From Paraphoma chrysanthemicola (Eukaryota > Ascomycota > Dothideomycetes > Pleosporales > Phaeosphaeriaceae), in the NCBI GenBank assembly GCA_020744225.1, contig JAGMWG010000003.1, positions 1,674,001 to 1,738,000 on the forward strand: 64,000 nt of DNA, in the 5' to 3' direction. This document shows, one piece after another, positions 22,349 to 34,078 of the stretch. A program made the position numbers and the translations under genes. The notes beneath the pieces are model-generated. The model did no database searches, was not told the origin of the DNA, and saw only the letters and a list, made by a program, of their open reading frames with translations. Positions within the stretch are counted from its first letter, which is position 1; the number at the start of each line of letters is the position of its first letter.

Positions 22349-23789
22349 ATGCCGCCCCGCGACGCCAACTGGATAGATGTAAGTCGCACCCGCTCCCAGA
22401 TCACGTCGGTGTAACGGCGGCTAAGACGGGCCATCACAGGGCCTTCGGGGGATTGCGTCCTTCATGGTTGTATCCGGCCACCTTTGTACTGCCCTTGTAC
22501 CCTGGCTGCACTCGCCGGCCAACGACCCCAAGTCCGCACCGCACATCTTCCAGTTGCCATTCTTCCGGCTGGCCGTTGGCGGCCGCAGCGCCGTAGCCAT
22601 ATTCTTCCTCGTCACAGGATACGTAAACTCGATTGGGCCGATCAGCAAGTCGCGCGCCGGCAACCACGATGCCGCCTTTACGGGCATTGCACGGAGCGCT
22701 CTGGCGCGCTCGGGGAGGCTGTTGCTCCCGACCATGTTAGCAACCTTCATCACCTGGTTCCTCGCCAACACAAACGCATACCACATGACAAAGCACGTCG
22801 ATTCGACGTGGATACGGCAGGGCTGGCACAGGCAAGAGCCCACGCTTTGGGAGGCATTCAGGTCCTTGATCAAGGCCGAGACGGAAACGTGGACCATTGG
22901 GTGGAATGATTACGACGGCACACAATGGACGCTACACTTGTTCCTCGAGGGCAGCATGCTGGTGTACACGACCATGTTCGCAACTGTCATGGTCAAGCCA
23001 AAGGCGCGCATTCTGATTTATGGCATTCTGTACCTGTACTTTTGGCAGCTCGGCGAGGGTAAGTCAAGAATCTCACCAACGCCTACCTGCACACAGTGTA
23101 CTGACTGAGCAGGACTTGCCATTGGCGCGCTGAAAGGTCTCAACATCATCATGGGAATGTTCGTAGCCGAACTGCACAACCACTACAAGGACTCCGCAAC
23201 CTCGATTCTACCCGCCCCTGTTCCTGCGCTCATGATCCTCGTAGGAATGTTCTTGGCCGGCTACCCTCAAGATAACCCTCAAAATGCGCATTGGTCTCAC
23301 GTCATGCAAAGGATAATGCACAACATCACCGTGGAAAAGTCCGATGTCCGGCGCTACTGGGATCATATTGGCGCATCGACCGTGTTGCTCGGTATATTCT
23401 TCTCAGGAACTGCACGCAAGGTGCTCTGTTCGCCCGCCTTCAACTTCCTTGGCCGTGTTAGTTTCCCGGTCTACCTCATGCACAATACCATGATCAAGTC
23501 CGTCCTGACGTGGATGATATATCTACCATCCGCCATGAACCCGCCAAAGAACGAGAAGGGAGAGCTGCTGGACCTACAGCGGGGCACGACCACACACGTC
23601 TTCATTGCCATTGCCGTCTTCTACTACATCCTGTATAGATGCGCGGCGCTCTGGGTAAAGCACGTTGATCCTGTGTGTGCAGATATGGTCAACGCAGCCA
23701 CAAAGTGGGCGTACGGCGACAGTCAACCACGGGAATCCCGGCCAATCCTCGGCAACGGACACGTTGAAAAGACAGTCCTCCCCTCATGA
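22349..23789 (+). CDS. acyltransferase 3 family membrane protein
   Basis: Exons 22349-22378 (ten codons only), 22440-23058 and 23113-23789 give 441 aa. Exon 2 opens with the acyltransferase-3 signature GLRGIASFMVVSGHL (R/GxRGxA...H) and continues with AVAIFFLVTGYV. Exon 3 holds the C-terminal conserved region FNFLGRVSFPVYLMHNTMI. About ten hydrophobic spans are visible. Such enzymes transfer acyl groups to membrane or exported substrates; the acceptor here is unknown. The tiny first exon was chosen because ATGCCGCCCCGC... joins cleanly at a GTAAGT donor and gives the expected short N-terminus before the RGxA motif. Confidence 0.88.
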
Positions 23790-24647
23790 TCTCATTGCAG
23801 CGTCTCATTCTTCAAGCAACGTATGTCATACATTCTTGTTCATGTTTCGGAGCTGGAGTCTCCACACACCTATCCACCATTTAGTACCACAATCTCCTAT
23901 GTACTTTGCATCAGAAAGGGCATGCAGTTGTCTCGGAAGAGAAACTGCTTCTTAGGCAGCAATTGCTGACAATTGGCGTTTCGGGCATCGACCAGGCCAT
24001 TGCATGAAAAGCCAGGAGCCGCTGGCTTGGCGCATCGCATATTGGATTTTGGATATCTTGTTGCCATGCTGAGGAAGGATGCTGTAAGAAGGGAAAAAAG
24101 AGGAAGATGCGGGGATGTAGAAGTGGGCGTGGTAGATGAATGAACAAATACACTATATCAAGAACGCTAATCTTCTGACTTACATTTCTCTCGCCATGTT
24201 AATTGGATCGCGATTGAGCTTACATGTATATCAAGTTACGAACGAACAACACAGCGCCTTTCGTCAAACATGGGCTCAGGCGACTTGATATGAAAGCCTG
24301 AGGACCGCCTAAATCGCCTTCGACCTCATCTCATCCACACACTTCGTGGGCACGAAAAGCCTTGCTTTCCAAAAGGAAAGACCAAGGTAGTCAGAACCAC
24401 CCAGTCCTCGCTTTTCTATCCTCCGCTTAATTCCATTGCAATTATGATTGATAGCTCAAATGTATGAAGATACATGGTTGCGATCGCTACAAAAGAGAGT
24501 GAAGTGGAAGAAGCATAATTCTTCGAGAGCGAGATGCACTCTTGATAGATATAAACGTCTAGCTAGGCTACTAACTACTATTCAGTGCTAGTGCTTTAGG
24601 AATTTCTATGCTAGTTTGTAACTACACTACCATGAATCTATGCACGG
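23790..24647. other. intergenic at left edge of the gibberellin cluster
   Basis: Between convergent genes; no coding signal recognised. Confidence 0.5.
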
Positions 24648-26342
24648 CTACATTTTGCTTCTCTTTCGGATGCTAAGCTTTGCTGTCGGACTTGCGAGCA
24701 GACTAAAGCCGTGCTGACGAGGGCTTATATCGCACCCTGGAATCAACCGAAAGTCGTAATTCATCAGCATATGTGACAGGGCAATCTTAATCTCCTCGGA
24801 CGCAAAGAAACGACCTGGGCATGCGTGCATTCCATAGCCGAATCCCATATGATCAACCGTTGCACTAACGAGCTGAGACGTATTTTCAAGGCCGGCTTGC
24901 TTTCGCATGTTCAAGAACCGGTACCCGTCAAACGTATGCGGGTTTGTGTAAACCTTCTCGTCCCAGTTACGGTGAGCAGACACTAGTGTAAGACTGTCCT
25001 TGGGGATCTTAACACCATCCGCCAGCGTAATGTCTGTCTCTGTGTAACGACGCATACTTGCTATTGATGTTTTCAGTACTCTGTAAAAGCACATGACGAT
25101 AGGAGGAGTGGCTCACCAATTGCAATGGGCTTCAAACGCTGACTTTCTTTCAAGACACTATCCATCAACTTGAGGTTGTACAGAGACTTCTTATTCCAAG
25201 TTCCGGATCCGAGCACTGAGACAATCTCAGAGCGCAAGGCGTCGATAAGTGTTTGGTCTTTCGCAATGTCCAAAGTAACCTGTGAGAAGAAATCGGTTGT
25301 GCTGTGCAATGAAGCTGTCGACAACGACAATTGAGCGCAGGCCGCGTCGTACTTGACCGACTTTTCTTGAGCAAGCTCCTCCAGCCAACTGATTGCATCG
25401 TTGAACTCTACCTTGCTGCCTGTCGCTGCAGCTTCTGCTTTTGCGGCACGTCTTTGCTCAAGTACTGGATTGATAATCCTCCGTGTACGCTTGACAAGTG
25501 TTCTAGCAGCGGTACAGTTTGGCAGGAACCATAGTGCGACTGGCCGTAATAGCGAAGGCCACTTTCGAAGTTCTTCCACGGCACGGAAAGCCGCTACTGA
25601 GTACGAGGATGTGATGTGGAGCCAGTCGGGATTTCGACAGAGCTCTTTGCCCAGGAATATTCGCGAAGTGACGCGAGCCATTATCTGAAGGTTCGTTTCT
25701 CTTAGGCTTATTTCGTGCCAATCTGTAGCAAGCTCAGTCTTCGTCAAGCCTCTAGAATGACCCTTTTGTTGAGCTTACCTTCATCGTCTGTATAGATGTC
25801 CCGGAGCGCCGCTACACATTCGTCTGATACATCTTTGGTAACCTTACTCAACTGATGGGTAAGCTGATGCCTTGCAATGAGCTTCATTAGACGTGTCTCA
25901 TTCGTTCCTGCTTCGAAACCCTCCATGCCCGGAAGGTGTGCGTAAAACCACTATGCAACCATTAGCGGACGTATCAAGAAAGGGCGAAAGCGTTGTCAAT
26001 CACCCGATATGCCGCTTTGGTAAAGCTGAACCTCTCATCGTTGCGGATCTCGTGGGCGTATTCGGGTGGAAGAATGGTGACTTCACCAATATCCGCCACC
26101 ACGCGAAAGGGCTTGCCGGGCATCTTTTTGAGACGCTCTGAAAGTATTCTCTGCGCATTTTGGAGGAAATAGAGCTTAGCGCGGTGATCGGATAGCTTGC
26201 CATTCAACAGATCGAACGCAGCTGGCTCCGAGTAGAGATAAATGTACACAACAACTAAGAGACTGAACACCGCCAGCAAGGACAGTAGATGTTCCTGAGG
26301 GGACGGTAATGAGCCGGCTGGGGATAACATTGGAAATGACAT
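24648..26342 (-). CDS. P450-1: cytochrome P450, GA14-synthase type (P450-1, CYP68A-like)
   Basis: Exons (minus) 26342-26004, 25950-25779, 25722-25117 and 25060-24648 give 509 aa with no lesion. An N-terminal membrane anchor (LLSLLAVFSLLVVVYIYLY) is followed by ILPPEYAHEIRND, KLIARHQLTHQLSKVT, the I-helix region LHSTTDFFSQ, the K-helix KESQRL, and the heme loop FGYGMHACPGRFFASEE with the Cys ligand. These blocks match Fusarium P450-1, which converts ent-kaurenoic acid to GA14 by several oxidations including 3-beta-hydroxylation (family knowledge; recognised from memory, not by a search). The start is the ATG giving the usual anchor; 59 upstream in-frame codons look like leader. The gene diverges from CPS/KS across 875 bp. 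Confidence 0.88.
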
Positions 26343-27217
26343 GTTTCGAATGTACAGTAGATGTAACGGAGACTGTGATCTGTTGAAATAGAAGTGAGCA
26401 ACCACGAGAGATGCAGACAGATCTTTGGGGGAAAGCAAAGTACCCCATATCTTGCCAAGGAACTCAGAGCCATGTTTTAAGGTTTTGGACCGAATCCCAT
26501 TTGATTCGGTTGGTCCCAATAATCATCGATAGTCTGGGGTCGCTTCGTGGCTGTACCTGTTCTGCCAAGGCTTTACCAGAGTTTTGCTTCACACGGTATT
26601 AGGTCTGGTCACGTAAAGTGTTCCCGTTATATATGATACGAGAGTGCCGAGCTGTATTCTAACTAGTGAAACGTTGAAGATAGATCCACAAAGCGATCCT
26701 GACCAGTTGTTTGCTCGAACGTTGTGGATCCTACGTCCACACTAGTGCAGACATAGCCCAAGCAGCACCACCACAGACGCCACTGGGCCATGTCGAAATC
26801 TTATGCACTGCAGTTTGCGAGCATAGTTGACTGCGTCTAGATTGTGATGGTCATGCGTGACCAATATGAACAGTCGAACTTTGCTTTGAATGCTACGATG
26901 CAGCTAGACATCGAATCTATCGATTCGAAGACTGATGGGAAGGACCCTGAAATCCACTGATGCAGGCATATACTTTGTGTGGTGACCCTGGGTAGATTCT
27001 GCTTAGGTGAGTGCGAGGTAGAACATTCGTTCAGACAGTGGATGCCCGCTCCGACATCTCTGAAGGTCGATGAGCTTGCTTCGTCCTCACAGCGGACACA
27101 AAAGCCTGTGCAGCCTTCAGCTGCTGTATATAAGTGCTAGGAAGTGCTGTAAATATCGCCGGAAAACAATTATACTCATTACTTTCCATCACCAACAGAA
27201 CCAAGTACCTATTCACC
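26343..27217. promoter_or_regulatory. divergent promoter region P450-1 / CPS-KS
   Basis: 875 bp between divergent start codons of two cluster genes. Candidate GATA-factor sites (HGATAR) lie at 26527-26532, 26678-26683 and 26917-26922 (reverse strand). Fusarium gibberellin genes depend on the GATA factor AreA under nitrogen limitation (established there); its relevance here is inferred, and such hexamers are frequent by chance. Confidence 0.4.
27127..27134 (+). promoter_or_regulatory. TATA box of CPS/KS
   Basis: TATATAAG, about 85 nt upstream of the CPS/KS ATG at 27218, a normal distance for a fungal core promoter with a short 5' leader. Confidence 0.55.
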
Positions 27218-30200
27218 ATGCCCGTTAAGCTCGACGTCGTTGTAGAGGAAGCCCGCTCCCTCATTCAGAAAGCTCGCAATGCATTCCATCCCATCCACGG
27301 TTTCAGCACAACCAGTCGTCAGATCTACGATACTGCTTGGGTAGCGATGATCTGCAAAAAAGTGCGGGGTGAAACTCGATGGCTATTTCCTGAAAGCTTT
27401 CGCTACTTGCTGGATATGCAAGCTGAGGACGGTAGCTGGGGTAGACACCCAAGGTCAAAGACCGTTGGCATCTTGGATACTGCGGCTGCGACTCTCGCTC
27501 TTTTGCGACATTTCAACGGCCCATTGGACATGCAAGACACAATGACCGTCGACCTCGAACAGCGCATCAAGCGTGGCTTGGAATCTCTCCAGACACAACT
27601 TCTCACTTGGGATGATTTATTAAGCACGAATCACATCGGCGTGGAGCTGATCGTTCCAGCCATGTTGGACTATCTGAGAAATGAGGACGAGATCTTGAAA
27701 TTCGAGCTCGACAGCCAGAGCACCCTCATGCAAATGCACAGGGCCAAATTGACTCGCTTCCAACCTGAGTCTCTCTACAAGATGAAGCCATCATCCGCCC
27801 TCCACAATCTGGAGGCCTTGATTGGCAAGATCGATTTTGACAGGCTTGAACATCACCTCTTCAATGGTTCGATGCTAGCATCTCCTTCCTCTACAGCGGC
27901 CTTCCTCATGAGTGCTTCTTCCTGGAACGACGAGGCTGAAGCGTATCCGCGACATGTTTTTGTTGCAGGTACAGGTGGAGGCTCAGGTGGGTTCCCAGGC
28001 ACGTACCCTACCACATACTTTGAGTTCAATTGGGTAAGTCACATGCTCCCAGCAACCGAGGTTGGAATAACAGTCTAAGATGAATACAGATGTTATCCAC
28101 CCTCCTGAAAGGTGGGTTTTCTCTGTCTGATCTCAAGTGCGATGAGTTATTCAGCATTGGGGATATCATCTGCGCAGGCTTTCGTTCAGATCATTGAGTG
28201 ATTGGATTTGGTTCGTTCCAGACAAGACCCGCTTCAATTACTATAGTTGCAGTTTGCTGATGATGATAGCCCCACGCGCCGTTGACGTGGACGATACGGC
28301 CAAAGGCTTATTGACCTTGAGTCTACTTGGCATGGATGAATGCGTCAGTCCTGATGTCATGATTGCCATGTTCGAGGTCAAAGATCACTTCCGAACGTTT
28401 CTGGGCGAGAGAGACCCAAGTTTCACCTCAAATTGTCACGTGTTGCTCGCCCTTCTGCATCGATCAGACCAATTGCAATACTTACCCCAAATAAAGAAAA
28501 CGACAGTATATCTTTGCAACGCATGGTGGAATTGCGATGGGCCTATCAAAGATAAATGGGTAATCTCCGCGCCAGAATCAAGTCTTCCAAGCTCAAATCT
28601 GACATGGTCTAGCATCTGAGTCGCCTCTATCCGACTATGTTATTGGTACAAGCGTTCACGGAGCTTCTGTGCCAAGTCGCCGTTGAAGCGATTCCTAAAG
28701 AGACTTTCGACCAAGAGACGTTATCGAAAGTGCCGATCTGCCTATTCCAGGCATGCCTACGTATCTTGATGGAACAGAAGGCGAATGGTTCCTGGGACAG
28801 CCAACCTGAAGAATCTTGCTACGCGGTGCTGGCATTAGTGAACACCGGGAGACTCGAATTATTCCAAGCCTTGGATTCGCAGACCAAATCTGCCGTCTAT
28901 CGTGCCACCGCTTTCTTGCAAACGAAAGAATGGGCCTTCAATGATCATGATTGGACCTCAAAAACGGCATATCGCAGTACCATTGTGGCCGAAGCATATA
29001 TGTTGGCAGCTATGAAAGCCAGCTCGAAGTTCAGCAGCGGCTACGTTGCAGCTGTCGGCCACGGTCAACGCCATCCTCCGCCATCGAAGCGCGCGAAAGC
29101 GTTCGTGCAACTGATCGGCAAAACAGAAATGTTCTCGTCAACGGCAGAGTGGAAGATACAAGCGTTCTCCCAAGAAAGCGCTCTATTTGTGCCTCTTTTA
29201 CGAACGCACCGACTGAGAGTGTTAGACAGGGACCACATTGGCGTCAGCACAGACCACTATCTTGACATGATACCCTTCACTTGGATCGGCTGCAACAATC
29301 GATCTCGCACATATGCCTCTAATTCATTTTTGTTCGAGATGATGATCATCTCGATGCTTGGATATCAGGTTGACGAATTCATGGAAGCTGTAGCTTCACC
29401 TGCCTTCAGGAAGAATACTGGAGAGCTCCACCACCTCATCGACAACGTCATCTGTGAAACAAACGACACTTTCAGAGCATTAACAGCGCAAGGAATACGC
29501 GGCATGACATGGAGCGGACCGAGGTATGGTCTCTATGAACAGGTTGACACTCCTGAAGCAAGTGCACCGGCCGCCGGGAACGAACCAGTAGTGGACGATC
29601 CTCTGAACCGTGGAACTACGAAGGAATTTTTACGGCGCTTCTTCCAGTACGTGCTTAATCACCCGCACGTCCGGAATGCCAGCTTTCAAGACCAGAGCAC
29701 GCTTTGGCGCGAAATGAGGGCGTTCATGCATGCCCACGTGATTCAGATTGCAGACAATGCGCGACGGGCGGGACCGCTTTCGGGCCGAACCTTCTTAGAT
29801 TGGGTGCGTACTACTGCAGCAGATCACGTCGCTTGTGCCTACTCGTTCGCGTTTGCTTGCTGCATGATATCCGCTTCATTGGGTGGGGGCGACACCGTTT
29901 TTGCCGCCGTGAAGGAGATTTACCTTGCCGAGGCCGTTACCCGTCACATGGCAACCATGTGTCGGATGTGCAATGACATCGGCTCGGTCGAACGGGATTC
30001 GACCGAAGGTAACACTAACTCCGTCGACTTTCCCGAGTTCGCCAATGGCTGCCCCGTGTCGGTTCAGAAAGCAGCTCTTTCCGAGCTAGCGGCATACGAG
30101 CGCACCTGTCTGATGTACACAATCGACAAGTTAGAAGAAGAAGCTCTTCAATCTCGGGAGAATATCGAAAGGGTCCACTTTCAGAAGCGAAAAGTGGAAA

Positions 30201-30281
30201 TTGTGCGTTTTTTTTGCCGACGTTACGGATTTGTATGACCAGTTGTACATAATACGCGACTTGTCGAGCACTTTGAAGTAG
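27218..30281 (+). pseudogene. cps/ks: bifunctional ent-copalyl diphosphate / ent-kaurene synthase (CPS/KS), disrupted
   Basis: Exons 27218-28033, 28090-28210, 28270-28559 and 28613 onward reconstruct a ~950-residue diterpene cyclase, close to the Fusarium (952) and Phaeosphaeria (946) enzymes. The class II motif DVDD (codons 318-321) would protonate GGPP; the class I motifs are DEFME (663-667) and the NSE-type NDIGSVERD (from 863). QIYDTAWVAMI and FPECF-like blocks mark the N-terminal domain. Two lesions are seen. A TGA at 28195-28197 (codon 308) sits between SDH and VIGFAPR, where relatives read through. A T8 run at 30208-30215 shifts the frame; one T fewer restores the conserved tail DVTDLYDQLY up to a TAG at 30279-30281, whereas as written the frame ends at 30238. 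The first lesion removes both active sites. A sequencing error is possible for either lesion. Confidence 0.85.
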
Positions 30282-31113
30282 ATCAGCTAGGAGATAAGCG
30301 AGGTGTTGCTCATGTTCTCGTGTCTTGTTTGTGATCGAACACAGTATCTGACGTCGAAGATTTTACAGTTTCGTGCGTCGACTAGTTCAGTGCAAATTTA
30401 GCATGCACATATCTATGCGAAGGAGCTCAGTATTTTTTTTAGTTTTGGGGTCAAAGAACACTACAACTTCAACAGGCCACAACACCGTTGTCCTTACTCA
30501 GATTTCTTTGATTTGTGGGGCTCTTTTTCTTTACAGCATAGGGATCGCGCAGATTGTGTTTCGTCAATTATCTTCGGCTCATCGTCGTGTTGTGTGGCCT
30601 CGCAACGACAATCGCTGGTATGGCCTAGCGCTCAAAAATTACGAGCGCCTTCGTATCTGGAACCTATCGCTGACTTCGGTTACATCTCGGTCAGATGCAG
30701 AAGAAGCGATGAGGGCAGAGACGGTAAGTTTGGCAACATGAGGTTTGGGTGCGGTCGCAGGTCGCATGCTTTCTGCATATACGAAGTGAGAACGAGCCGG
30801 AGGGTCCCGCCGCTAAATATACAGTTTTGCAGTAGGGCAACATCAACCCGTGCTCGTGAGATCGCGAGACGATGCGGATATGCGCTCCGGTCCAATGGTG
30901 TCCCGCAGACACATGGCCTGCCCAGTCCGGTATACTGGATCGATGCAAACACAGGTATCATACTTGTCCATATTGAATCACTTGAGCGATTGTCGAGGTT
31001 GTCTTCGCTCCTACCACAAAATAGTTCTGGATGGAATTTCTGTCACGCAGCACTCCGTAGACATTCCTACCACAACAAAGCCTGGCGCGCTTCCATCCAC
31101 CCATCTATCAATC
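30282..31113. other. intergenic within the gibberellin cluster
   Basis: Between CPS/KS and P450-4 remnants. A 296-codon ORF (30513-31403) overlaps the P450-4 first exon in another frame and has no recognisable content. Confidence 0.5.
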
Positions 31114-32874
31114 ATGTCTGTCATCACCCAAATTGTGTACTTACCAGCAGTCTTCCTGAAAGAGCTCGCCCTCTTAGATATCAATGCATGGTGCTGGCTC
31201 ATTGTTATTTTTGCCATACCTTGTGGAAGAATGCTTTCTACAGGACATGCCGCAGCAAAGGCTCCCTTCGTGGGATATCGAAGCAGATTGGAGCCGACTT
31301 GGTTATTACGCCTGCGCTTCATGCGAAAAAGTCAGTCGATTCTGCAAAATGGGTACAATCAGGTTCGTATAAGAATTCGCGCCTCTATTTCTGTCACTCA
31401 TGACACGATCAGTTTCAGAACTCAATGTTCAGGATTCGGAGAATTGGCAGTGACGTGCTGCTCCTACCAAGCGAGCGTATCGAAGAGCTTCGAGGACTGA
31501 CCCGTGACCTGGAAACCTCGGTAGAGCCTTTTATGAATGACTTTGCCAGTAAGCTTACAAGTGGCCTGGCATTTCTACACAGCGACCTGCAGAACCGTGT
31601 TCTACAACAAAAGCTGATTCTTAATCTAGGTGTTCTAGCGCCAATCATAAAAGCAGAACTTGACCTTGCTATTTCGGAAGAAATTCCATCTTGCGAAGGT
31701 AACTTGTCACAAGAGTTAAATACGTTTTTGGCGCTAAAACTGTTATACAGCCTGGGTTAAGGTCGACATAGTTCCCATGTTGGCCTCCATTGTTGCCAGG
31801 ATCTCTGCCTGCATCTTTATTGGGCCGCATAAGTCGCGGAATAAAACCTGGCTGACAACTACGGCGCAGTACACAGAGAATCTTTTCAATACTGGAATGC
31901 TTCTTCGAGTGGTGCTGGTACGGGTTCGTCCATTGATCGCGCTATTCTTACTGACTTATCGAGAACTGCGGAGAAACAGGGCAACTGCTAATCGGATTAT
32001 CTGTGAGATCATTAAGGCCCGCAAAACCATTGAGGTTGAGATGGGCGGAGGGTACGATAAGCCTACAGACATATTGCAATGGATGATGGATATGGCAGTT
32101 GGTGATGAGAAGCACCCTGAAAATATCGCACAAAGGATGCTGATACTAAGCTTGTCATTAATTTACACGACGGCATTGACGATGAGCTAGGCACTTTACG
32201 ATTTGATAGCACAGCTAGAGTTTGTCCCGACAATCGAGCGTGAAGTCGTTGATGCTCTTCGAGTGGATGGCGGATAGCATAAAGCAACACTGAACCGGTT
32301 TCGAAAGATGGACAGCTTGCTCAAAGAGTCGCAGCGCTTTAATCCGATATTCCTTGGTGAGTATCGGATAGTACATAGGTATTGACATTCAGCCATAGCT
32401 TACTTGCTACTAGTCACGTTTAATCGTATACTACACAGTCAAGTGGTCTTTGCAGACGGTACCGTCCTGCATCTAGGGACCTGAATCGCTGTGCCTTCCT
32501 ACAATATGCTACATGATCCTAAGAATATACTAGGACCCGCACCGCCTTCTGAGTTTGATTCTTTTTGATATTCCCGTCTGCGAGAAGACCCTGAACATCC
32601 TGAGAATGCGCAAAAGTATCTATTCGCTATGGTAGATCTTCAGAATATGGCCTTTGGATATGGAAAGCATGCCTGTCCTAGACGGGCATATTCTTCCGAC
32701 GAAATGAAGATGATTCTGGCCTACATTCTTCTCAAGTATGAATGGACATTTCTGACGGGTTAAGAGCGTCTAAAGAACTTTACTATAGACACGGACATGT
32801 ATCTGGATAGGTCTGCAAGAGTGATGATTAGGCAAAGACAGCTGTTGGATGAGACGGTTTGCAAGCTGCTCTAA
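31114..32874 (+). pseudogene. P450-4: ent-kaurene oxidase-type P450 (P450-4, CYP503-like), five in-frame stops
   Basis: Exons 31114-31362, 31413-31698, 31751-32356 and 32414-32874 splice to 534 codons in a single uninterrupted phase. Matches to Fusarium P450-4 (recognised from memory) include VGYRSRLEPTWLLRLRFM, SVEPFMNDFA, FLHSDLQNRVLQQ, NIAQRMLILSLS and KESQRFNP. That enzyme oxidises ent-kaurene to ent-kaurenoic acid at the ER. Stops interrupt the frame at 32188 (TAG), 32275 (TAG, where relatives have Trp), 32482 (TGA), 32566 (TGA, Arg expected) and 32761 (TAA). The heme loop is degraded: FGYGKHACPRRAYSSDE, with Gly-to-Arg after CP and the usual Phe lost. No frameshift is present and splice sites remain, so decay was by point mutation only and looks recent. 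Confidence 0.88.
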
Positions 32875-34078
32875 GATCAGCTTGTCTAGTAATAAAGCGT
32901 CTCAGCAACAGCCATGATAATAAGAAAGAGCGATTACGAATCTCACATTAAATTCGTCGCATTTGGCTTAGGCTTTACTAGCATAGTAGTATGAATATAA
33001 CACTTTGGAAGCTAATCCTGGGTTGTAGTTGTGCACTAAGTCAGAACTCCTGTTGATCAATGTCGAGTTTCTCGCCCTGTTGACGAATCATCAACTTGTT
33101 CCTACAAAACACGGCAAGATATATTCGGCTGCGCCCTTTCGCTATTCGGCCGGCCGTCTGCTATTATCATCTCCTAGAGACCTTTGCGCCTTTCTATAGG
33201 AGTAGCATCATAATAATAGATTATTGAATACCACTAAGCAAATACAAAATAACTTTTTAGTAGTAAGTGTATACAGTCAGCCTAAACAACCAAGGCTATG
33301 TTGTGACTCTTCAGGTCACCACGTTACGGGATACACGGCCGAACAGCAGAAGCACACGGCCGAAAATATTTGGCCTAAAACATCGTGAGCCATATGCTTT
33401 CGAGGTGATAAAATTCACAATATCACGCATGCACGCAAACGCTATAGTCTGCGGCTTCAATCACCACGGTATTCGAGATTCCTCGCGTTTACCCCGGCCC
33501 ATCGGGCGGTATCGAAAATGGCTCACCTCCGCAATAAGCTGCTGGGCAAGCCAGTACGAATGTCGGGCACTAGTATTGGTGGCACCTTGCACACCAAGAG
33601 ATAAGCCTCGACCAATCTTATGCAAACACAATTTCAGACATAGGACAACTTTTACCCCTGTCTCGGCTGCTTTATACTGTCTGAATCAAGTTTCCCTTGC
33701 GCGTGAGATGTGATTCAACGCTTATCAATGCAACCCACCTGACACTACTGCAATAACCTACCGTAGAATTTGGATCGCCATGATCTGAATGGTCAGGACC
33801 AGAGTTCCATTGCATACATATGGCATGATAGACGTTTGTTTGATGTCGCTCTGCGTCATAGGAACGCGTGGCGTCACATGAGCCAAGGTCGACGGATAGC
33901 AAATCCAACCGGGCAGATACTCATGGCTACCTTGCAGATTTGAGATGCGCCCGAAGCTCGCATTTCACATGTGGAATTGGAAACAAGTCCAGTCCATCTT
34001 TCTGAAATGCCAACTTTCCTCTCGAGCTTTGAGTTCATCAGCTACAACCGTACGCGCACACCACCGGTGTCCTTCACG
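32875..34078. other. intergenic within the cluster, with MITE copy B
   Basis: Between P450-4 remnants and P450-2. Apart from the element at 33113-33375 no gene is recognised. Confidence 0.5.
33113..33375. mobile_element. MITE-like element, copy B
   Basis: About 263 bp. The left end is GGCAAGATATATTCGGCTGC and the right end, read on the opposite strand, GGCCAAATATTTTCGGCCG. The second internal CTATTCGGCCG block also occurs in copy A. The centre has diverged from copies A and C. It is inserted between P450-4 and P450-2. Confidence 0.65.

Noticed and set aside
28211..28269. Several stop codons directly before the DVDD motif of CPS/KS
   Set aside because: They lie inside a normal GT-AG intron; removal gives VIGFAPRAVDVDD as in relatives. 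Only the TGA at 28195 remains.
30513..31403. 296-codon ORF between CPS/KS and P450-4
   Set aside because: Arg/Ser-biased composition without any domain; overlaps the P450-4 first exon in another frame.
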